From positions 25,504 through 89,503 of the forward strand of contig JAUXNJ010000018.1 of assembly GCA_030682795.1 (NCBI GenBank): 64,000 nucleotides of DNA, in the 5' to 3' direction. The notes under the pieces were generated by a model. That model was given only the letters and a program-made list of their open reading frames with translations. It was not told where the DNA came from and did not search any database. Origin of the DNA: Sphingobacteriaceae bacterium. Lineage in GTDB: Bacteria; Bacteroidota; Bacteroidia; UBA7662. Shown piece by piece: positions 29,106-39,400 of this stretch (positions within the stretch are counted from its first letter, which is position 1; every line of letters begins with the position of its first letter). The translations under genes were made by a program, and so were the position numbers.

Positions 29106-31040
29106 TTATGCCTCTTCGTCCTCGTCGTCCTCAGACTTCGCTTTTTTCGCGCTTGGCTTTTTGGCCTTCGCGTCCATCTTTTTGATGGCTTCAGCTTGCG
29201 CTTTCTTTTCAGTTTGGAGCATTTGCTCTTTCAAACCTGCCAAGGCGTCTAAATCACCAAGGGTATCGCGCTCTTCGTCGGTCTTCGCTTTTTTGCTCTT
29301 CTTAAAGTTAGCAACTTCAGCTTGTTCTGCCGCTTTTTCGCCTTCTTTCGCTTCCTGCCACATGCGGCTGTGTGAAACAACGATACGACGGTTTTCTTTG
29401 CTGAATTCAATCACGCGGAAGTCAGCTTCCATGTCGGCCATCAAAGACTTACCATCTTCTTTCTGGAGTTGCTTTTTAGGAGCAAATCCTTCAACACCGT
29501 AAGGCAACTGTACTACTGCACCTTTGTCTTCCATGCTGGTGATGGTACCCTTGTGAACTGATCCTTCGAGGAAAATGGTCTCGAAAGTATCCCATGGGTT
29601 TTCTTCCAACTGCTTGTGTCCAAGGCTCAAGCGACGGTTTTCCAAGTCGATATCGAGTACGATAACGTCAATTTCTTCGTCACGCTTGATGAACTCTGCA
29701 GGGTGATTGATTTTTTTGGTCCAGCTCAAATCGCTAACGTGTACCAAACCGTCAACACCTTCGCCAAGTTCTACGAACAAACCAAAGTTGGTGAGGTTAC
29801 GCACGATGCCTTTGTGCTTGCTGTTCACAGGGAATTTCTCTGTGATGTTGGTCCATGGATCAGCAGAAAGCTGCTTGATACCGAGTGACATCTTGCGCTC
29901 TTCGCGGTCGATGCTCAATACCACTGCTTCTACCTCATCGCCTTGCTTCATGAAATCCTGTGGATTACGCAAGTGCTGGCTCCAGCTCATTTCTGAAACG
30001 TGGATCAAACCTTCAACGCCATTGGCGATTTCAAGGAATGCACCGTAATCGGCCACAGTTACTACACGGCCTTTAACAACCGTACCTGCAGTGATTTCTT
30101 CTGTCAAAGCTTCCCAAGGGTGTGAAGTCAATTGCTTCATACCCAAGCTGATGCGCTTCTTCTCATCATCAAAATCGATAACCACCACTTGGATCTTCTG
30201 ATCCAACTGCAGCACTTCTGATGGATGGTTGATGCGACCCCAGCTGATATCTGTGATATGCAACAAGCCGTCTACACCACCGAGATCTACGAACACACCG
30301 AAATCGGTCATATTCTTCACGGTGCCTTCGAGTACTTGTCCTTTCTCCATCTTGCTCATGATTTCCACTTTTTGTGCCTCGAGGTCGTCCTCAATCAACA
30401 CTTTGTGCGAAACCACCGCATTGCGGAGGGTAGGATTAATTTTAACGACCTTGAATTCCATGGTCTTGCCTACGTACTGGTCGTAGTCGCGAACTGGCTT
30501 CACGTCGATTTGTGATCCTGGCAAGAAAGTTTCGATGCCACTAACATCAACCACCAAACCACCTTTGGTACGTGCTTTCACACGGCCTTCGATGATGAGG
30601 TCTTCCTCATTTGATTTAACAATCATTTCCCAGGCGTTCATAATACGCGCAGCCTTGCGTGAAAGCACGAGCTGTCCGTCTTTGTCTTCCTGATTAACGA
30701 TAAGAACTTCCACTTCGTCACCTACTTTGAGGCCCGGAATATCGCGGAATTCTGAAAGCGGCACCAAGCCGTCTGATTTGAACCCGATGTTCAAAACAAC
30801 ATCGCGATCGGTCATTCCAGCAACAGTCGCCTTCACGATTTCGTTGCTCTGGATTTGGTTGAGGGTACCGCTGTACATCTCTTCCATACGCTTGCGCTCA
30901 TCTTTCGAATAGCCACCGAATTTCTTACCGGTGCCGTCCCAGTCAAAATCTCCGGGAGTAGTGGTCTTCTGCACTGCAGGAGCTGCCGTTGGGGTAGCTT
31001 CTACTTGTTCAACTGTGTTTTCCAGTTCTTTTTCTGACAT
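29106..31040 (-). CDS. rpsA: 30S ribosomal protein S1
   Basis: Multiple S1/OB repeats (GTVKNMTDFGVFVDLGGVDGLLHITDISWGRINHPSEVL etc.). Confidence 0.95.
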   Translation of the reverse strand: MSEKELENTVEQVEATPTAAPAVQKTTTPGDFDWDGTGKKFGGYSKDERKRMEEMYSGTLNQIQSNEIVKATVAGMTDRDVVLNIGFKSDGLVPLSEFRDIPGLKVGDEVEVLIVNQEDKDGQLVLSRKAARIMNAWEMIVKSNEEDLIIEGRVKARTKGGLVVDVSGIETFLPGSQIDVKPVRDYDQYVGKTMEFKVVKINPTLRNAVVSHKVLIEDDLEAQKVEIMSKMEKGQVLEGTVKNMTDFGVFVDLGGVDGLLHITDISWGRINHPSEVLQLDQKIQVVVIDFDDEKKRISLGMKQLTSHPWEALTEEITAGTVVKGRVVTVADYGAFLEIANGVEGLIHVSEMSWSQHLRNPQDFMKQGDEVEAVVLSIDREERKMSLGIKQLSADPWTNITEKFPVNSKHKGIVRNLTNFGLFVELGEGVDGLVHVSDLSWTKKINHPAEFIKRDEEIDVIVLDIDLENRRLSLGHKQLEENPWDTFETIFLEGSVHKGTITSMEDKGAVVQLPYGVEGFAPKKQLQKEDGKSLMADMEADFRVIEFSKENRRIVVSHSRMWQEAKEGEKAAEQAEVANFKKSKKAKTDEERDTLGDLDALAGLKEQMLQTEKKAQAEAIKKMDAKAKKPSAKKAKSEDDEDEEA

Positions 31041-31080
31041 TAATATAAGTATCCTTTCTTGCCTTGGTTAAAGGCGGTTG

Positions 31081-31110
31081 CAAAGGTATTGATTCTATTT
31101 AAAAATCAAA
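31081..31110 (-). promoter_or_regulatory. Candidate Bacteroidota-type rpsA promoter
   Basis: Minus strand TTTG (31110-31107) - N18 - TACCTTTG (31088-31081). Confidence 0.6.
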
Positions 31111-31175
31111 AAGGCTTAGCCAGCTTATTTACAGCTGATTAGTCAGAATTCTTGAAAAATGCGGTTTAAACGCCA

Positions 31176-32270
31176 TTATGGCCTTTGTAGGCGGATGGTA
31201 CGCTGCGTATTTTTATCTTGAATTTGCAAGAAATACAAGCCGGATGGCCAATTTGCAGGGATAGGGAAGCTTTCAGGGGTTTCGGAGAGCACCACCAGGC
31301 AGCTTCCTTGTGCATCGAAAAAGCGTAAAATACTGCCTGCCGGAAGTTGTTTGAAGTACAATACGTCTTGCAAGGGATTCGGATAAACTACTAAATCGGC
31401 GAGTTTCGGCTCGAGGACAGAAATCCCAATACCCGCTAAAGTAACACAAAGGGTATCGTTTAATCGGTTACTATCTCCCACAGCAACTACCCAAGCACAT
31501 AGCTCCCTTCCATTTAATATGGCCTCCGCAGGTACTGTGTGCGGATGCACAAAGCTGCTGTCGCCGCCAGGTAATATGCTGGCGATAAAAGTTGCATTAA
31601 AGGGGCCGCTAACGGGATTTGTGTTGATGGTGTAGCTTACCGTTGGATTCACCAAGGGTATGTTGCCCTCGTTTTGAATGCGCATGGTAAAACGTAGTAT
31701 ACGCCCAGTCCCCCCTTGCAAATTGGTAACTCGAATACTGTCTATTGCTGCATCACTGGTGTCTTGCTGCACTCGAAATACCTGCCACTCATCAAAACCA
31801 GGATTTTGTGCACTCCCACTCAGGGCGAACTGATGTAGCCGCAAGCGGGTGGTGCTAATTTGGTTAAAATCAACAATCAATTGTGACCCGTAACCAGGAA
31901 TCCCCTGGATCAATTGAATATTTTGCCAACTGCTGCCATCCCAATATTGTAGCTGAGCACTGCCAGCAAAAACAACTGCATTTCCAGCAGGTGGCGCAAA
32001 ATTAGTCCCAACGTTATGCAATACCATTCGATTCATGAGCTGCGGCTGCGTCCATTCCAATTGCATCCAGGCTGGTTGCGGAAAATTGCTTGCGGTGCCT
32101 ACCCAACCAAAAAAACTTCCATTGAGAATACCGTCAGTCCAGTTAGCGGGGCCAAAATTTCCCGTAGAACTTGCCGATGCCGTTGCTGTGGCGGTTAAAG
32201 CAAGATTGGCTTGCGCAAAAGTCGTGAGGCCTGTAAAAAGGCTGATATATAAGAGCAATAAAAAACGCAT
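31176..32270 (-). CDS. Secreted T9SS type A sorting domain protein with a discoidin-like region
   Basis: Signal peptide; W..GI..GSFFGW...QPAWMQLEWTQPQLMNRMVL; C-terminal VVYPNPLQDVLYF...GLYFLQIQDKNTQRTIRLQRP. Confidence 0.8.
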   Translation of the reverse strand: MRFLLLLYISLFTGLTTFAQANLALTATATASASSTGNFGPANWTDGILNGSFFGWVGTASNFPQPAWMQLEWTQPQLMNRMVLHNVGTNFAPPAGNAVVFAGSAQLQYWDGSSWQNIQLIQGIPGYGSQLIVDFNQISTTRLRLHQFALSGSAQNPGFDEWQVFRVQQDTSDAAIDSIRVTNLQGGTGRILRFTMRIQNEGNIPLVNPTVSYTINTNPVSGPFNATFIASILPGGDSSFVHPHTVPAEAILNGRELCAWVVAVGDSNRLNDTLCVTLAGIGISVLEPKLADLVVYPNPLQDVLYFKQLPAGSILRFFDAQGSCLVVLSETPESFPIPANWPSGLYFLQIQDKNTQRTIRLQRP

Positions 32271-32484
32271 TGTATCTAGGTTTATAAAAGTGAATATACA
32301 GCCTATTGCAAAATCCTAGGCATCAGTGGGATTAAATTTTGCTTAAGTGACGAAAAGACCGCTCAACTTGCTTAAAAACAGCCAATTCGTCCGCTTAAAC
32401 AGCCGTTTTCAAGTCAAAATGGCGCTAAATACATTGTGGTGCTGCATTTGATGAAATCGAAGTGTAAGACGTAAACAATTCATT

Positions 32485-35094
32485 ATGAACCTCGATAAAT
32501 TCACCCTCAAAGCGCAGGAAGCCATCCAACAAAGTGTGCAACTGGCGCTGGAATACGGCCAGCAGGCCATCGAAAATGCGCATTTGCTGCAAGCCGTATT
32601 AGAAACCGACGAGCAGCTCAACAGCTATTTGTTGGGCAAGCTGGGCGTGCAAAGCGCGCGGTTGAAAGAAACCAACGGACAAATTTTGCGCTCTTTGGCC
32701 AAAGTGAGTGGCGGTCAGCCCTACCTCTCCACCGATACCCAACGCACCTTGGCCCAAGCCAAAGGCAAATTGGCGGCTTTTGGCGATGAGTATGTGGCCT
32801 TGGAGCATTTGCTACTGGCTTTGGCGAGCGGCAACGACCAAACCGCTCGTATGCTGAAAGACGCTGGCATTACGGAAACTGCCTTGGTAACCGCCATCAA
32901 AGAACTGCGCAAGGGCAGCAAAGTAACCGACCAAAACGCCGAAAACAGCTACAATGCGTTGAACAAATACGCCAAAAACCTCAACGATTTGGCAGCGGCC
33001 GGCAAACTAGATCCAGTGATTGGTCGCGACGATGAAATTCGCCGGGTCATTCAGATTTTGAGTCGACGTACCAAAAACAACCCCATCCTCATTGGCGAGC
33101 CAGGCGTGGGCAAAACCGCCATAGCCGAAGGCATTGCGCACCGTATTATTAAAGGCGATGTGCCCGAAAACCTCAAATCCAAAACCGTATACTCCCTCGA
33201 CATGGGCGCGCTCATTGCCGGTGCCAAGTACAAAGGCGAATTTGAAGAGCGGCTCAAGGCGGTGGTGAAAGAAGTCACCGACAGCGACGGCTCCCTCATC
33301 CTCTTCATCGACGAAATCCATACACTCGTAGGGGCTGGCGGCGGCGAAGGGGCCATGGATGCAGCCAACATCCTCAAACCGGCGTTGGCGCGCGGCGAAC
33401 TGCGGGCCATTGGTGCCACCACCCTCAACGAATACCAAAAGTATTTCGAAAAAGACAAAGCCCTGGAGCGTCGTTTTCAAAAGGTACAGGTAGAAGAGCC
33501 CGATACCGCCGATGCCATCAGCATTTTGCGCGGCTTGAAAGAACGCTACGAAACCCACCACAAGGTGCAAATCCGCGACGAAGCCATCATTGCGGCCGTG
33601 GAATTGAGTCAGCGCTACATCACCGACCGCTTTTTGCCCGATAAAGCCATCGACCTGATCGACGAATCGGCCTCCCGTCTACGCATCGAAATCGACTCGG
33701 TGCCCGAGGAGCTCGACGAGTTGCAACGCCGCATCATGCAGCTCGAAATTGAGCGCGAGGCCATGAAACGCGAAAAAGACACGGATAAAGTAAAGGTGCT
33801 CGACCTCGACTTGGCCAATTTACGCGAGGAAGCCGATGCCCTGCGCGCCCGCTGGCGTGCCGAAAAAGACGTGGTAGAGCGGCTGCAAGCGGTTAAAGAA
33901 AAGATAGAGCAGCTCAAACTCGAAGCCGAGCAGGCAGAACGGGCGGCTGATTTTGGTCGCGTGGCCGAAATCCGCTATGGATTGCTCAAAGACAGCGAAC
34001 AGGAGCTCCTTGACATGCAAACGCAGCTGGCCAATTCGCAATCCGACGGCAAAATGCTCAAAGAAGAGGTTACTGCTGAGGATGTGGCCGAAGTGGTGGC
34101 CAAATGGACCGGCATTCCGGTTACACGCATGCTCGAAAGCGAGCGCCAAAAGTTGCTGCGCCTGGAAGACGAGCTCCGCAAGCGCGTTGTGGGTCAGGAG
34201 GATGCCATTGAAGCCGTAGCCGATGCAGTGCGCCGCTCGCGGGCGGGTTTACAAGATGAAAAGCGCCCTATTGGCTCGTTCATCTTTTTAGGCACCACGG
34301 GCGTGGGTAAAACCGAGCTGGCCAAGGCGCTGGCTGGCTTTTTGTTCAACGACGACAACGCCATGGTGCGCATCGACATGAGTGAATACCAGGAGCGCCA
34401 CAGTGTTTCGCGCTTGGTGGGCGCCCCTCCCGGCTATGTGGGCTACGATGAAGGCGGACAACTGACCGAGGCTGTTCGCCGCCACCCCTACTCCGTGGTG
34501 CTGCTAGACGAAATCGAAAAAGCGCACCCCGATGTGTTTAACATACTGCTGCAGGTGCTCGATGAAGGCCGCCTGACCGACAACAAAGGCCGGACGGTGA
34601 ACTTCCGCAATACCATCATCATCATGACTTCGAACCTGGGGGCGCAGCTGATTCAGGCCAATTTTGAGGACATGACCGATAAAAACCGGCAGGAGCGCAT
34701 TGAGCGTGCGAAAGCAGAGGTGTTTGAGCTTCTTAAAAGCAGCATGCGACCCGAGTTTTTGAACCGCATCGACGAAGTAGTGATGTTCAATCCCCTCAGC
34801 AAAGGCGACATCAAAGGCATTGTGCGCTTGCAGCTCGAAGGACTCCGCAAGCTGCTCGAAAGCAAAAACATCATCATTGCAGCAACAGAAGCGGCTGTGG
34901 AGCACTTGGCCGAGGCTGGTTTCGACCCTCAATTTGGCGCCCGACCGCTCAAACGCACCATGCAGAAAGAGACTTTGAATAAGTTGTCGAAGGAACTGCT
35001 GGCGGGCAACATCCTTGCCGAGCAAACCATTTTGATTGATTATTTTGAAGAAGCGGGCTTGGTGTTCCGAAACGAAAGTCTTCCAGTTTTGTAA
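32485..35094 (+). CDS. clpB: ATP-dependent chaperone ClpB
   Basis: Two AAA+ domains ([29 protein letters not shown]), middle coiled coil, C-terminal D2-small domain. Confidence 0.97.
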   Translation: MNLDKFTLKAQEAIQQSVQLALEYGQQAIENAHLLQAVLETDEQLNSYLLGKLGVQSARLKETNGQILRSLAKVSGGQPYLSTDTQRTLAQAKGKLAAFGDEYVALEHLLLALASGNDQTARMLKDAGITETALVTAIKELRKGSKVTDQNAENSYNALNKYAKNLNDLAAAGKLDPVIGRDDEIRRVIQILSRRTKNNPILIGEPGVGKTAIAEGIAHRIIKGDVPENLKSKTVYSLDMGALIAGAKYKGEFEERLKAVVKEVTDSDGSLILFIDEIHTLVGAGGGEGAMDAANILKPALARGELRAIGATTLNEYQKYFEKDKALERRFQKVQVEEPDTADAISILRGLKERYETHHKVQIRDEAIIAAVELSQRYITDRFLPDKAIDLIDESASRLRIEIDSVPEELDELQRRIMQLEIEREAMKREKDTDKVKVLDLDLANLREEADALRARWRAEKDVVERLQAVKEKIEQLKLEAEQAERAADFGRVAEIRYGLLKDSEQELLDMQTQLANSQSDGKMLKEEVTAEDVAEVVAKWTGIPVTRMLESERQKLLRLEDELRKRVVGQEDAIEAVADAVRRSRAGLQDEKRPIGSFIFLGTTGVGKTELAKALAGFLFNDDNAMVRIDMSEYQERHSVSRLVGAPPGYVGYDEGGQLTEAVRRHPYSVVLLDEIEKAHPDVFNILLQVLDEGRLTDNKGRTVNFRNTIIIMTSNLGAQLIQANFEDMTDKNRQERIERAKAEVFELLKSSMRPEFLNRIDEVVMFNPLSKGDIKGIVRLQLEGLRKLLESKNIIIAATEAAVEHLAEAGFDPQFGARPLKRTMQKETLNKLSKELLAGNILAEQTILIDYFEEAGLVFRNESLPVL

Positions 35095-35123
35095 ACCAAT
35101 AGCTTACGAATTGGCCTAAAAGC

Positions 35124-35162
35124 AAAGCGCGGGTACCCTTTTGGAGCACCCGCGCTTTTTTT
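35124..35162 (+). terminator. clpB terminator
   Basis: AAAGCGCGGGT (35124-35134) / ACCCGCGCTTT (35148-35158) plus T run. Confidence 0.88.
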
Positions 35163-35168
35163 ATGGAC

Positions 35169-35867
35169 TTAGCCCCTCGGCCGAACCGTGCGTTGTTCAA
35201 TCCGCTTTTCGTAATCGGTGCCCTGAAAAATGCGGTGCACATAAATGCCAGGCGTATGTATTTCGTTCGGATCGAGGCTTCCAGCTGGCACCAACTCTTC
35301 TACCTCGGCAATGGTGACTTTGCCGGCCATGGCCATGAGGGGATTGAAGTTGCGGGAAGTAGCACGGAACACCAAATTGCCATGCGTATCGCCTTTCCAA
35401 GCCTTCACAATGGCAAAATCGGCGTCAAACGCATATTCTAAGAGGTAATCTTTGCCGTTAAAAGCACGTACTTCTTTGCCATCCGCCACTTCGGTACCCA
35501 CGCCAGCGGGTGTGAAGATGGCGGGCATGCCGTAGCCAGCGGCCATGCAGCGGGTGGCGAGGGTGCCTTGGGGAATGAGCTCCACTTCGAGCTCGCCGCT
35601 CAGCAGTTGCCGCTCAAATTCGGCGTTTTCGCCTACATAACTGCTGATCATTTTGCGCACTTGGCGACTCTGCAGCAGCAATCCAATCCCAAAACCATCT
35701 ACCCCAGCATTGTTAGAGATGCAGGTGAGTCCGGTTACCCCGCTTTTCACCAAAGCACTGATGCAATTTTCGGGGATGCCGCACAAGCCAAATCCGCCCA
35801 GCATGAGGGTGGCGTTGTTTTGGATGTCGGCAATGGCGGCTTGGGCGTTGGCTACTACTTTGTTCAT
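35169..35867 (-). CDS. 3-oxoacid CoA-transferase subunit A
   Basis: TLMLGGFGLCGIPENCISALVKSGVTGLTCISNNAG, ELIPQGTLATRCMAAGYGMPAIFTPAGVGTE. Confidence 0.92.
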   Translation of the reverse strand: MNKVVANAQAAIADIQNNATLMLGGFGLCGIPENCISALVKSGVTGLTCISNNAGVDGFGIGLLLQSRQVRKMISSYVGENAEFERQLLSGELEVELIPQGTLATRCMAAGYGMPAIFTPAGVGTEVADGKEVRAFNGKDYLLEYAFDADFAIVKAWKGDTHGNLVFRATSRNFNPLMAMAGKVTIAEVEELVPAGSLDPNEIHTPGIYVHRIFQGTDYEKRIEQRTVRPRG

Positions 35868-35939
35868 GAAATGGCTGCTTTTTTGTCAAAAATAGGGATT
35901 CTGGCGAAAGGATGCGCCTTCCATTTTAAAATTGGCGGC

Positions 35940-38324
35940 TTATTTAAGGGTGACGATGGTGATGCCGTCGCCGCCCCGATCGGCATGCTCACTCTCAAAA
36001 CCAGCCACAAACGACTGCTTGCGCAGGTGTTCGCGGATGAGCTTGCGCAAGATGCCGTCGCCTTTGCCGTGCAAAATGTGCAGGGAGCTGTAGCCGGCCA
36101 TCACGGCTTTATCGAGGAAGCGATCGAGTTCCTGCAAAGCCTCCATCCCCCTAAAGCCGCGCAAATCGATGTTGGAAGTAAAATCACTGAGGGCCTGACT
36201 CACGGCTTGGTGACTTACCGTGAGCCGTTGCACTTTGCGGGCCTCGGCTTGTGAAATCACCTCGAGTTTGCTGGCTTTTACGGTCATGCGTAGTCCACCG
36301 ATGGCCACAATGGCTTCCTGTTTTTGCAGCTCAAGCACTTCGCCGATGGTGGAACTGTCTTTGAGCCGCACCCTCGCTCCTACGGCCAGCACCAGCTTAT
36401 CGGGCGCTACTTTAGGTTGCGGCAGGGGTTCCGACTTGGTTTTTTCGGTGATCTCATCGCGCAGGGCGGTGATTTGCGTGCGCAACTGTTTGGTCGCCTC
36501 CTTCTCCGCTCCTTTTTCGCGGATTTCGCGGATGGTATTTTCAATGTCGCGGTTGGCCTTGCTCAAAAGCGCACTGGCTTCTTCGCGGGCTTTGTCGAGT
36601 ATTTGCTTCTTTTTGGTTTTGAGCTCCAGCTCACGCTGCTCAGTGCGGGCCACCAATTCGCTCAGGAGCTGGTCTTTGTGCTCAACAAGCAATTGCAACT
36701 GCTCCATTTCCTGCTTTTCTTGCTCGAGTTGTACCAGCAATTGCTCTACATCTTGCTCGCGTAAGCCGATTTTGTTACGGGCTTCTTCAATGATTTGGGG
36801 GTCCAGACCAATCTTCCCAGCAATTTCAAAGGCAAAACTTGACCCTGGCTTGCCCATTTCGAGGGTAAAACGCGGATTGAGGGTTTCGGTATCGAAGCCC
36901 ATCGAGCCGTTTTGGAGCGGAGATAAGCGGGTAGGCAGCAATTTAAGATTGCTGTAGTGGGTATTAACGATGCCATAGGCCCCCAAAGCAGTAAGGCGCT
37001 CGAGGATGGCTTCGGCGATGGGACCGCCCAAATGCGGGTCGGTGCCGGTGCCAAATTCATCAATCAAAAACAGCGTATCGGCATTGGCCTGCTCTGTAAA
37101 CACCCGCATATTGGTGAGGTGCGAGCTGTAGGTAGAGAGGTCGTTTTCGATCGACTGCTCATCGCCCATATCGACCAGCAATTTTTTGAAGATGCGCATG
37201 CGGCTGCCTTCTTTGGCGGGAATGAGCAAGCCACTTTGGAACATCAGTTGCAGCAGACCAGTGGTTTTAAGGGCCACCGATTTGCCGCCGGCGTTCGGAC
37301 CGCTGATCACTAAAATGCGTTTTTCGGCATTCAGGGTGAGGTTGAGCGGCATCACGGTTTTACGCTGCGCCTTGTGGTGGAGGTACAAAAGCGGGTGCAC
37401 GGCATCGCGCAAATGGCTTTCGGTGGGATGTATTTCGGGACGAATGACCTGGGGAAAACGCAAGGCCAACAAAGCTTTGGCCCGCAACAGGTCGAACCGT
37501 GCCGCCAAGGCATGCGCCCGCTCCACTTGTGGAATGTGGGGCCGCAAAGTGGTAGTGAGCTCAATCAAAATCCGACGCACCTCGCGCCGCTGGGCCAGTT
37601 CAAAGTTGCGGATGTCGTTGTTGAGCTCGAGCACCTCAGCGGGCTCTATAAAGACGGTTTGACCGGTGCTCGATTCGTCGTGCACAAAACCTTTGATTTT
37701 ACGCTTGTGCTCGGCCAAAACCGGAATTACCAAGCGACCGTCGCGGATGGTGATGCCGGTTTCGGCCACCCAATTTTGGGCCTTGGCCTGGCGATAAATG
37801 CTGTCGAGTTTGCGACGCGTATCGCCTTGCAAGCGGTTTAAACTGGCGGTAATGTCCGACAATTCCTTGCTGGCATTGGGCCGCATGCGACCATCGGCCC
37901 CAATCACCCGATCGAGCGACTCAATGGCTGCCTTCGGAAGCTCGAAAGTCTTGCTGTAGCCATGCAAAACCGGATACAGCTCCGCCCGCGAATCAAAAAA
38001 GCCCAGCAAACGCTTCACATAGGTGAGCAGCTTCAGCAGGTCGAAGCACTGCTCCTCATCTAAAAAGGCCCCTTCAATAAAAGCCGTGCGAATGTAAGTA
38101 CTGATGTGCGGAATACTGGCATCGGGCATGCCGCCGTCGAAAGCCTGCAATTGGTAGGCTTCGGCTGTAGCGCGCAGGGCTTCATCCACCGCTTCGGTGC
38201 GGTCGAGTGGGCGCAAATCCAATGCCTGTTCACGGGCAGCAGTGCTTACACAATGGCCAGCCAACAGCTGCAGCAGCTGATCGAATTCTAACTTCTGCGA
38301 AATTTGTTCGGGGTATCGGTACAC
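35940..38324 (-). CDS. mutS2: Endonuclease MutS2
   Basis: ISGPNAGGKSVALKTTGLLQLM, FGTGTDPHLGGPIAEAIL, C-terminal Smr domain (LHILHGKGDGILRKLIREHL). Confidence 0.95.
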   Translation of the reverse strand: MYRYPEQISQKLEFDQLLQLLAGHCVSTAAREQALDLRPLDRTEAVDEALRATAEAYQLQAFDGGMPDASIPHISTYIRTAFIEGAFLDEEQCFDLLKLLTYVKRLLGFFDSRAELYPVLHGYSKTFELPKAAIESLDRVIGADGRMRPNASKELSDITASLNRLQGDTRRKLDSIYRQAKAQNWVAETGITIRDGRLVIPVLAEHKRKIKGFVHDESSTGQTVFIEPAEVLELNNDIRNFELAQRREVRRILIELTTTLRPHIPQVERAHALAARFDLLRAKALLALRFPQVIRPEIHPTESHLRDAVHPLLYLHHKAQRKTVMPLNLTLNAEKRILVISGPNAGGKSVALKTTGLLQLMFQSGLLIPAKEGSRMRIFKKLLVDMGDEQSIENDLSTYSSHLTNMRVFTEQANADTLFLIDEFGTGTDPHLGGPIAEAILERLTALGAYGIVNTHYSNLKLLPTRLSPLQNGSMGFDTETLNPRFTLEMGKPGSSFAFEIAGKIGLDPQIIEEARNKIGLREQDVEQLLVQLEQEKQEMEQLQLLVEHKDQLLSELVARTEQRELELKTKKKQILDKAREEASALLSKANRDIENTIREIREKGAEKEATKQLRTQITALRDEITEKTKSEPLPQPKVAPDKLVLAVGARVRLKDSSTIGEVLELQKQEAIVAIGGLRMTVKASKLEVISQAEARKVQRLTVSHQAVSQALSDFTSNIDLRGFRGMEALQELDRFLDKAVMAGYSSLHILHGKGDGILRKLIREHLRKQSFVAGFESEHADRGGDGITIVTLK

Positions 38325-38327
38325 AAC

Positions 38328-38699
38328 TTACTTATAAGTCTCTGTCAACAGCTCATTGAGCCTTTGGTTCACGCCCTCGTACAAACTGTCGAGAATAACG
38401 GGATTTTGCGCTTGGTAGTAGCGGTACGATTCCAAAAAACGCTCTAAACTCACCCCGTGTTCGGCCAATGCCTTTTCGTACAAAGCTTTTACGCGGGTGG
38501 GTGGAACAGAATCGCGACCAATTTGTTGGTAAGATCGATTCCGATAGCTTTCAATGATATGGACGTCAGCCAACAGCATTTCCATGCTATCCATGGGCAA
38601 AATGCCGCTATGGTAGTTTTTAAGGGCGGTTGGATCTTGACAAGCCGTTAAAAAACCAAATGTGAGCAGGCAAAAGCCTAATTTTGCAGTTCGGGTCAT
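38328..38699 (-). CDS. DUF4296-like hypothetical lipoprotein
   Basis: Lipobox FGFLTACQDP; ILPMDSMEMLLADVHIIESYRNR. Confidence 0.65.
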   Translation of the reverse strand: MTRTAKLGFCLLTFGFLTACQDPTALKNYHSGILPMDSMEMLLADVHIIESYRNRSYQQIGRDSVPPTRVKALYEKALAEHGVSLERFLESYRYYQAQNPVILDSLYEGVNQRLNELLTETYK

Positions 38700-38719
38700 G
38701 AGGATTCAAAAATACAACA

Positions 38720-39400
38720 ATGAGCATTAAAAGTGAACTTGAAAGTCTTTGGCAACAATTGAAGCCCTCCGGAGCGCAATTGGTAGCGGTTTCTAAAACG
38801 CATCCGGCCGTGGCCATCGAGGAGGCTTATGCTGCGGGCCAACGCATTTTTGGCGAAAGCACGGCCCAAGAACTCAGTGCCAAGCACGAGCAACTGCCCA
38901 AGGATATTGAATGGCACTTCATTGGCCACTTGCAAAGCAATAAAGTAAAATATATTGCTCCTTTTGTACAGCTCATTCACGCCGTGGACAGCGAAAAACT
39001 GCTCCAAACCATCCACAAAGAAGGTGTTAAAAACGGGCGGCAAATCGATTGCTTGCTGCAGGTGCACATCGCCTTGGAAGAAAACAAATATGGTTTCGAC
39101 GAGGCCGAGCTACTCGAGTTGCTCAACAGCGGTCGCCTGGCCGAATACCCCAATGCACGCATCTGCGGTTTGATGGGCATTGCCACCAATACCACCAATG
39201 AGCAGCATTTGCATGGGGAATTTGCAGGCTTGCAGCAGCTTTTTGAGCGCTTTAAGGCCAGTCATTTCGGCGATGCCCCACATTTTAACCAGCTCAGTAT
39301 GGGCATGTCGGCTGACTACCCCCTCGCCTTGCAGCATGGTGCCACTTTGGTGCGGGTAGGCAGCTTGATTTTCGGCAACCGCAGCTATGCTCAGGCTTGA
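38720..39400 (+). CDS. YggS-family pyridoxal phosphate homeostasis protein
   Basis: LVAVSKTHPAVAIEEAYAAGQRIFGES, WHFIGHLQSNKVKYIAPFVQLIHAVDS, SMGMSADYPLALQHGATLVRVGSLIFG. Confidence 0.93.
   Translation: MSIKSELESLWQQLKPSGAQLVAVSKTHPAVAIEEAYAAGQRIFGESTAQELSAKHEQLPKDIEWHFIGHLQSNKVKYIAPFVQLIHAVDSEKLLQTIHKEGVKNGRQIDCLLQVHIALEENKYGFDEAELLELLNSGRLAEYPNARICGLMGIATNTTNEQHLHGEFAGLQQLFERFKASHFGDAPHFNQLSMGMSADYPLALQHGATLVRVGSLIFGNRSYAQA

Noticed and set aside
36220-36957. Long plus-strand ORF (245 aa) opposite mutS2
   Set aside because: Ser/Cys-rich shadow ORF antisense to a well-supported MutS2 gene; no recognisable domain.
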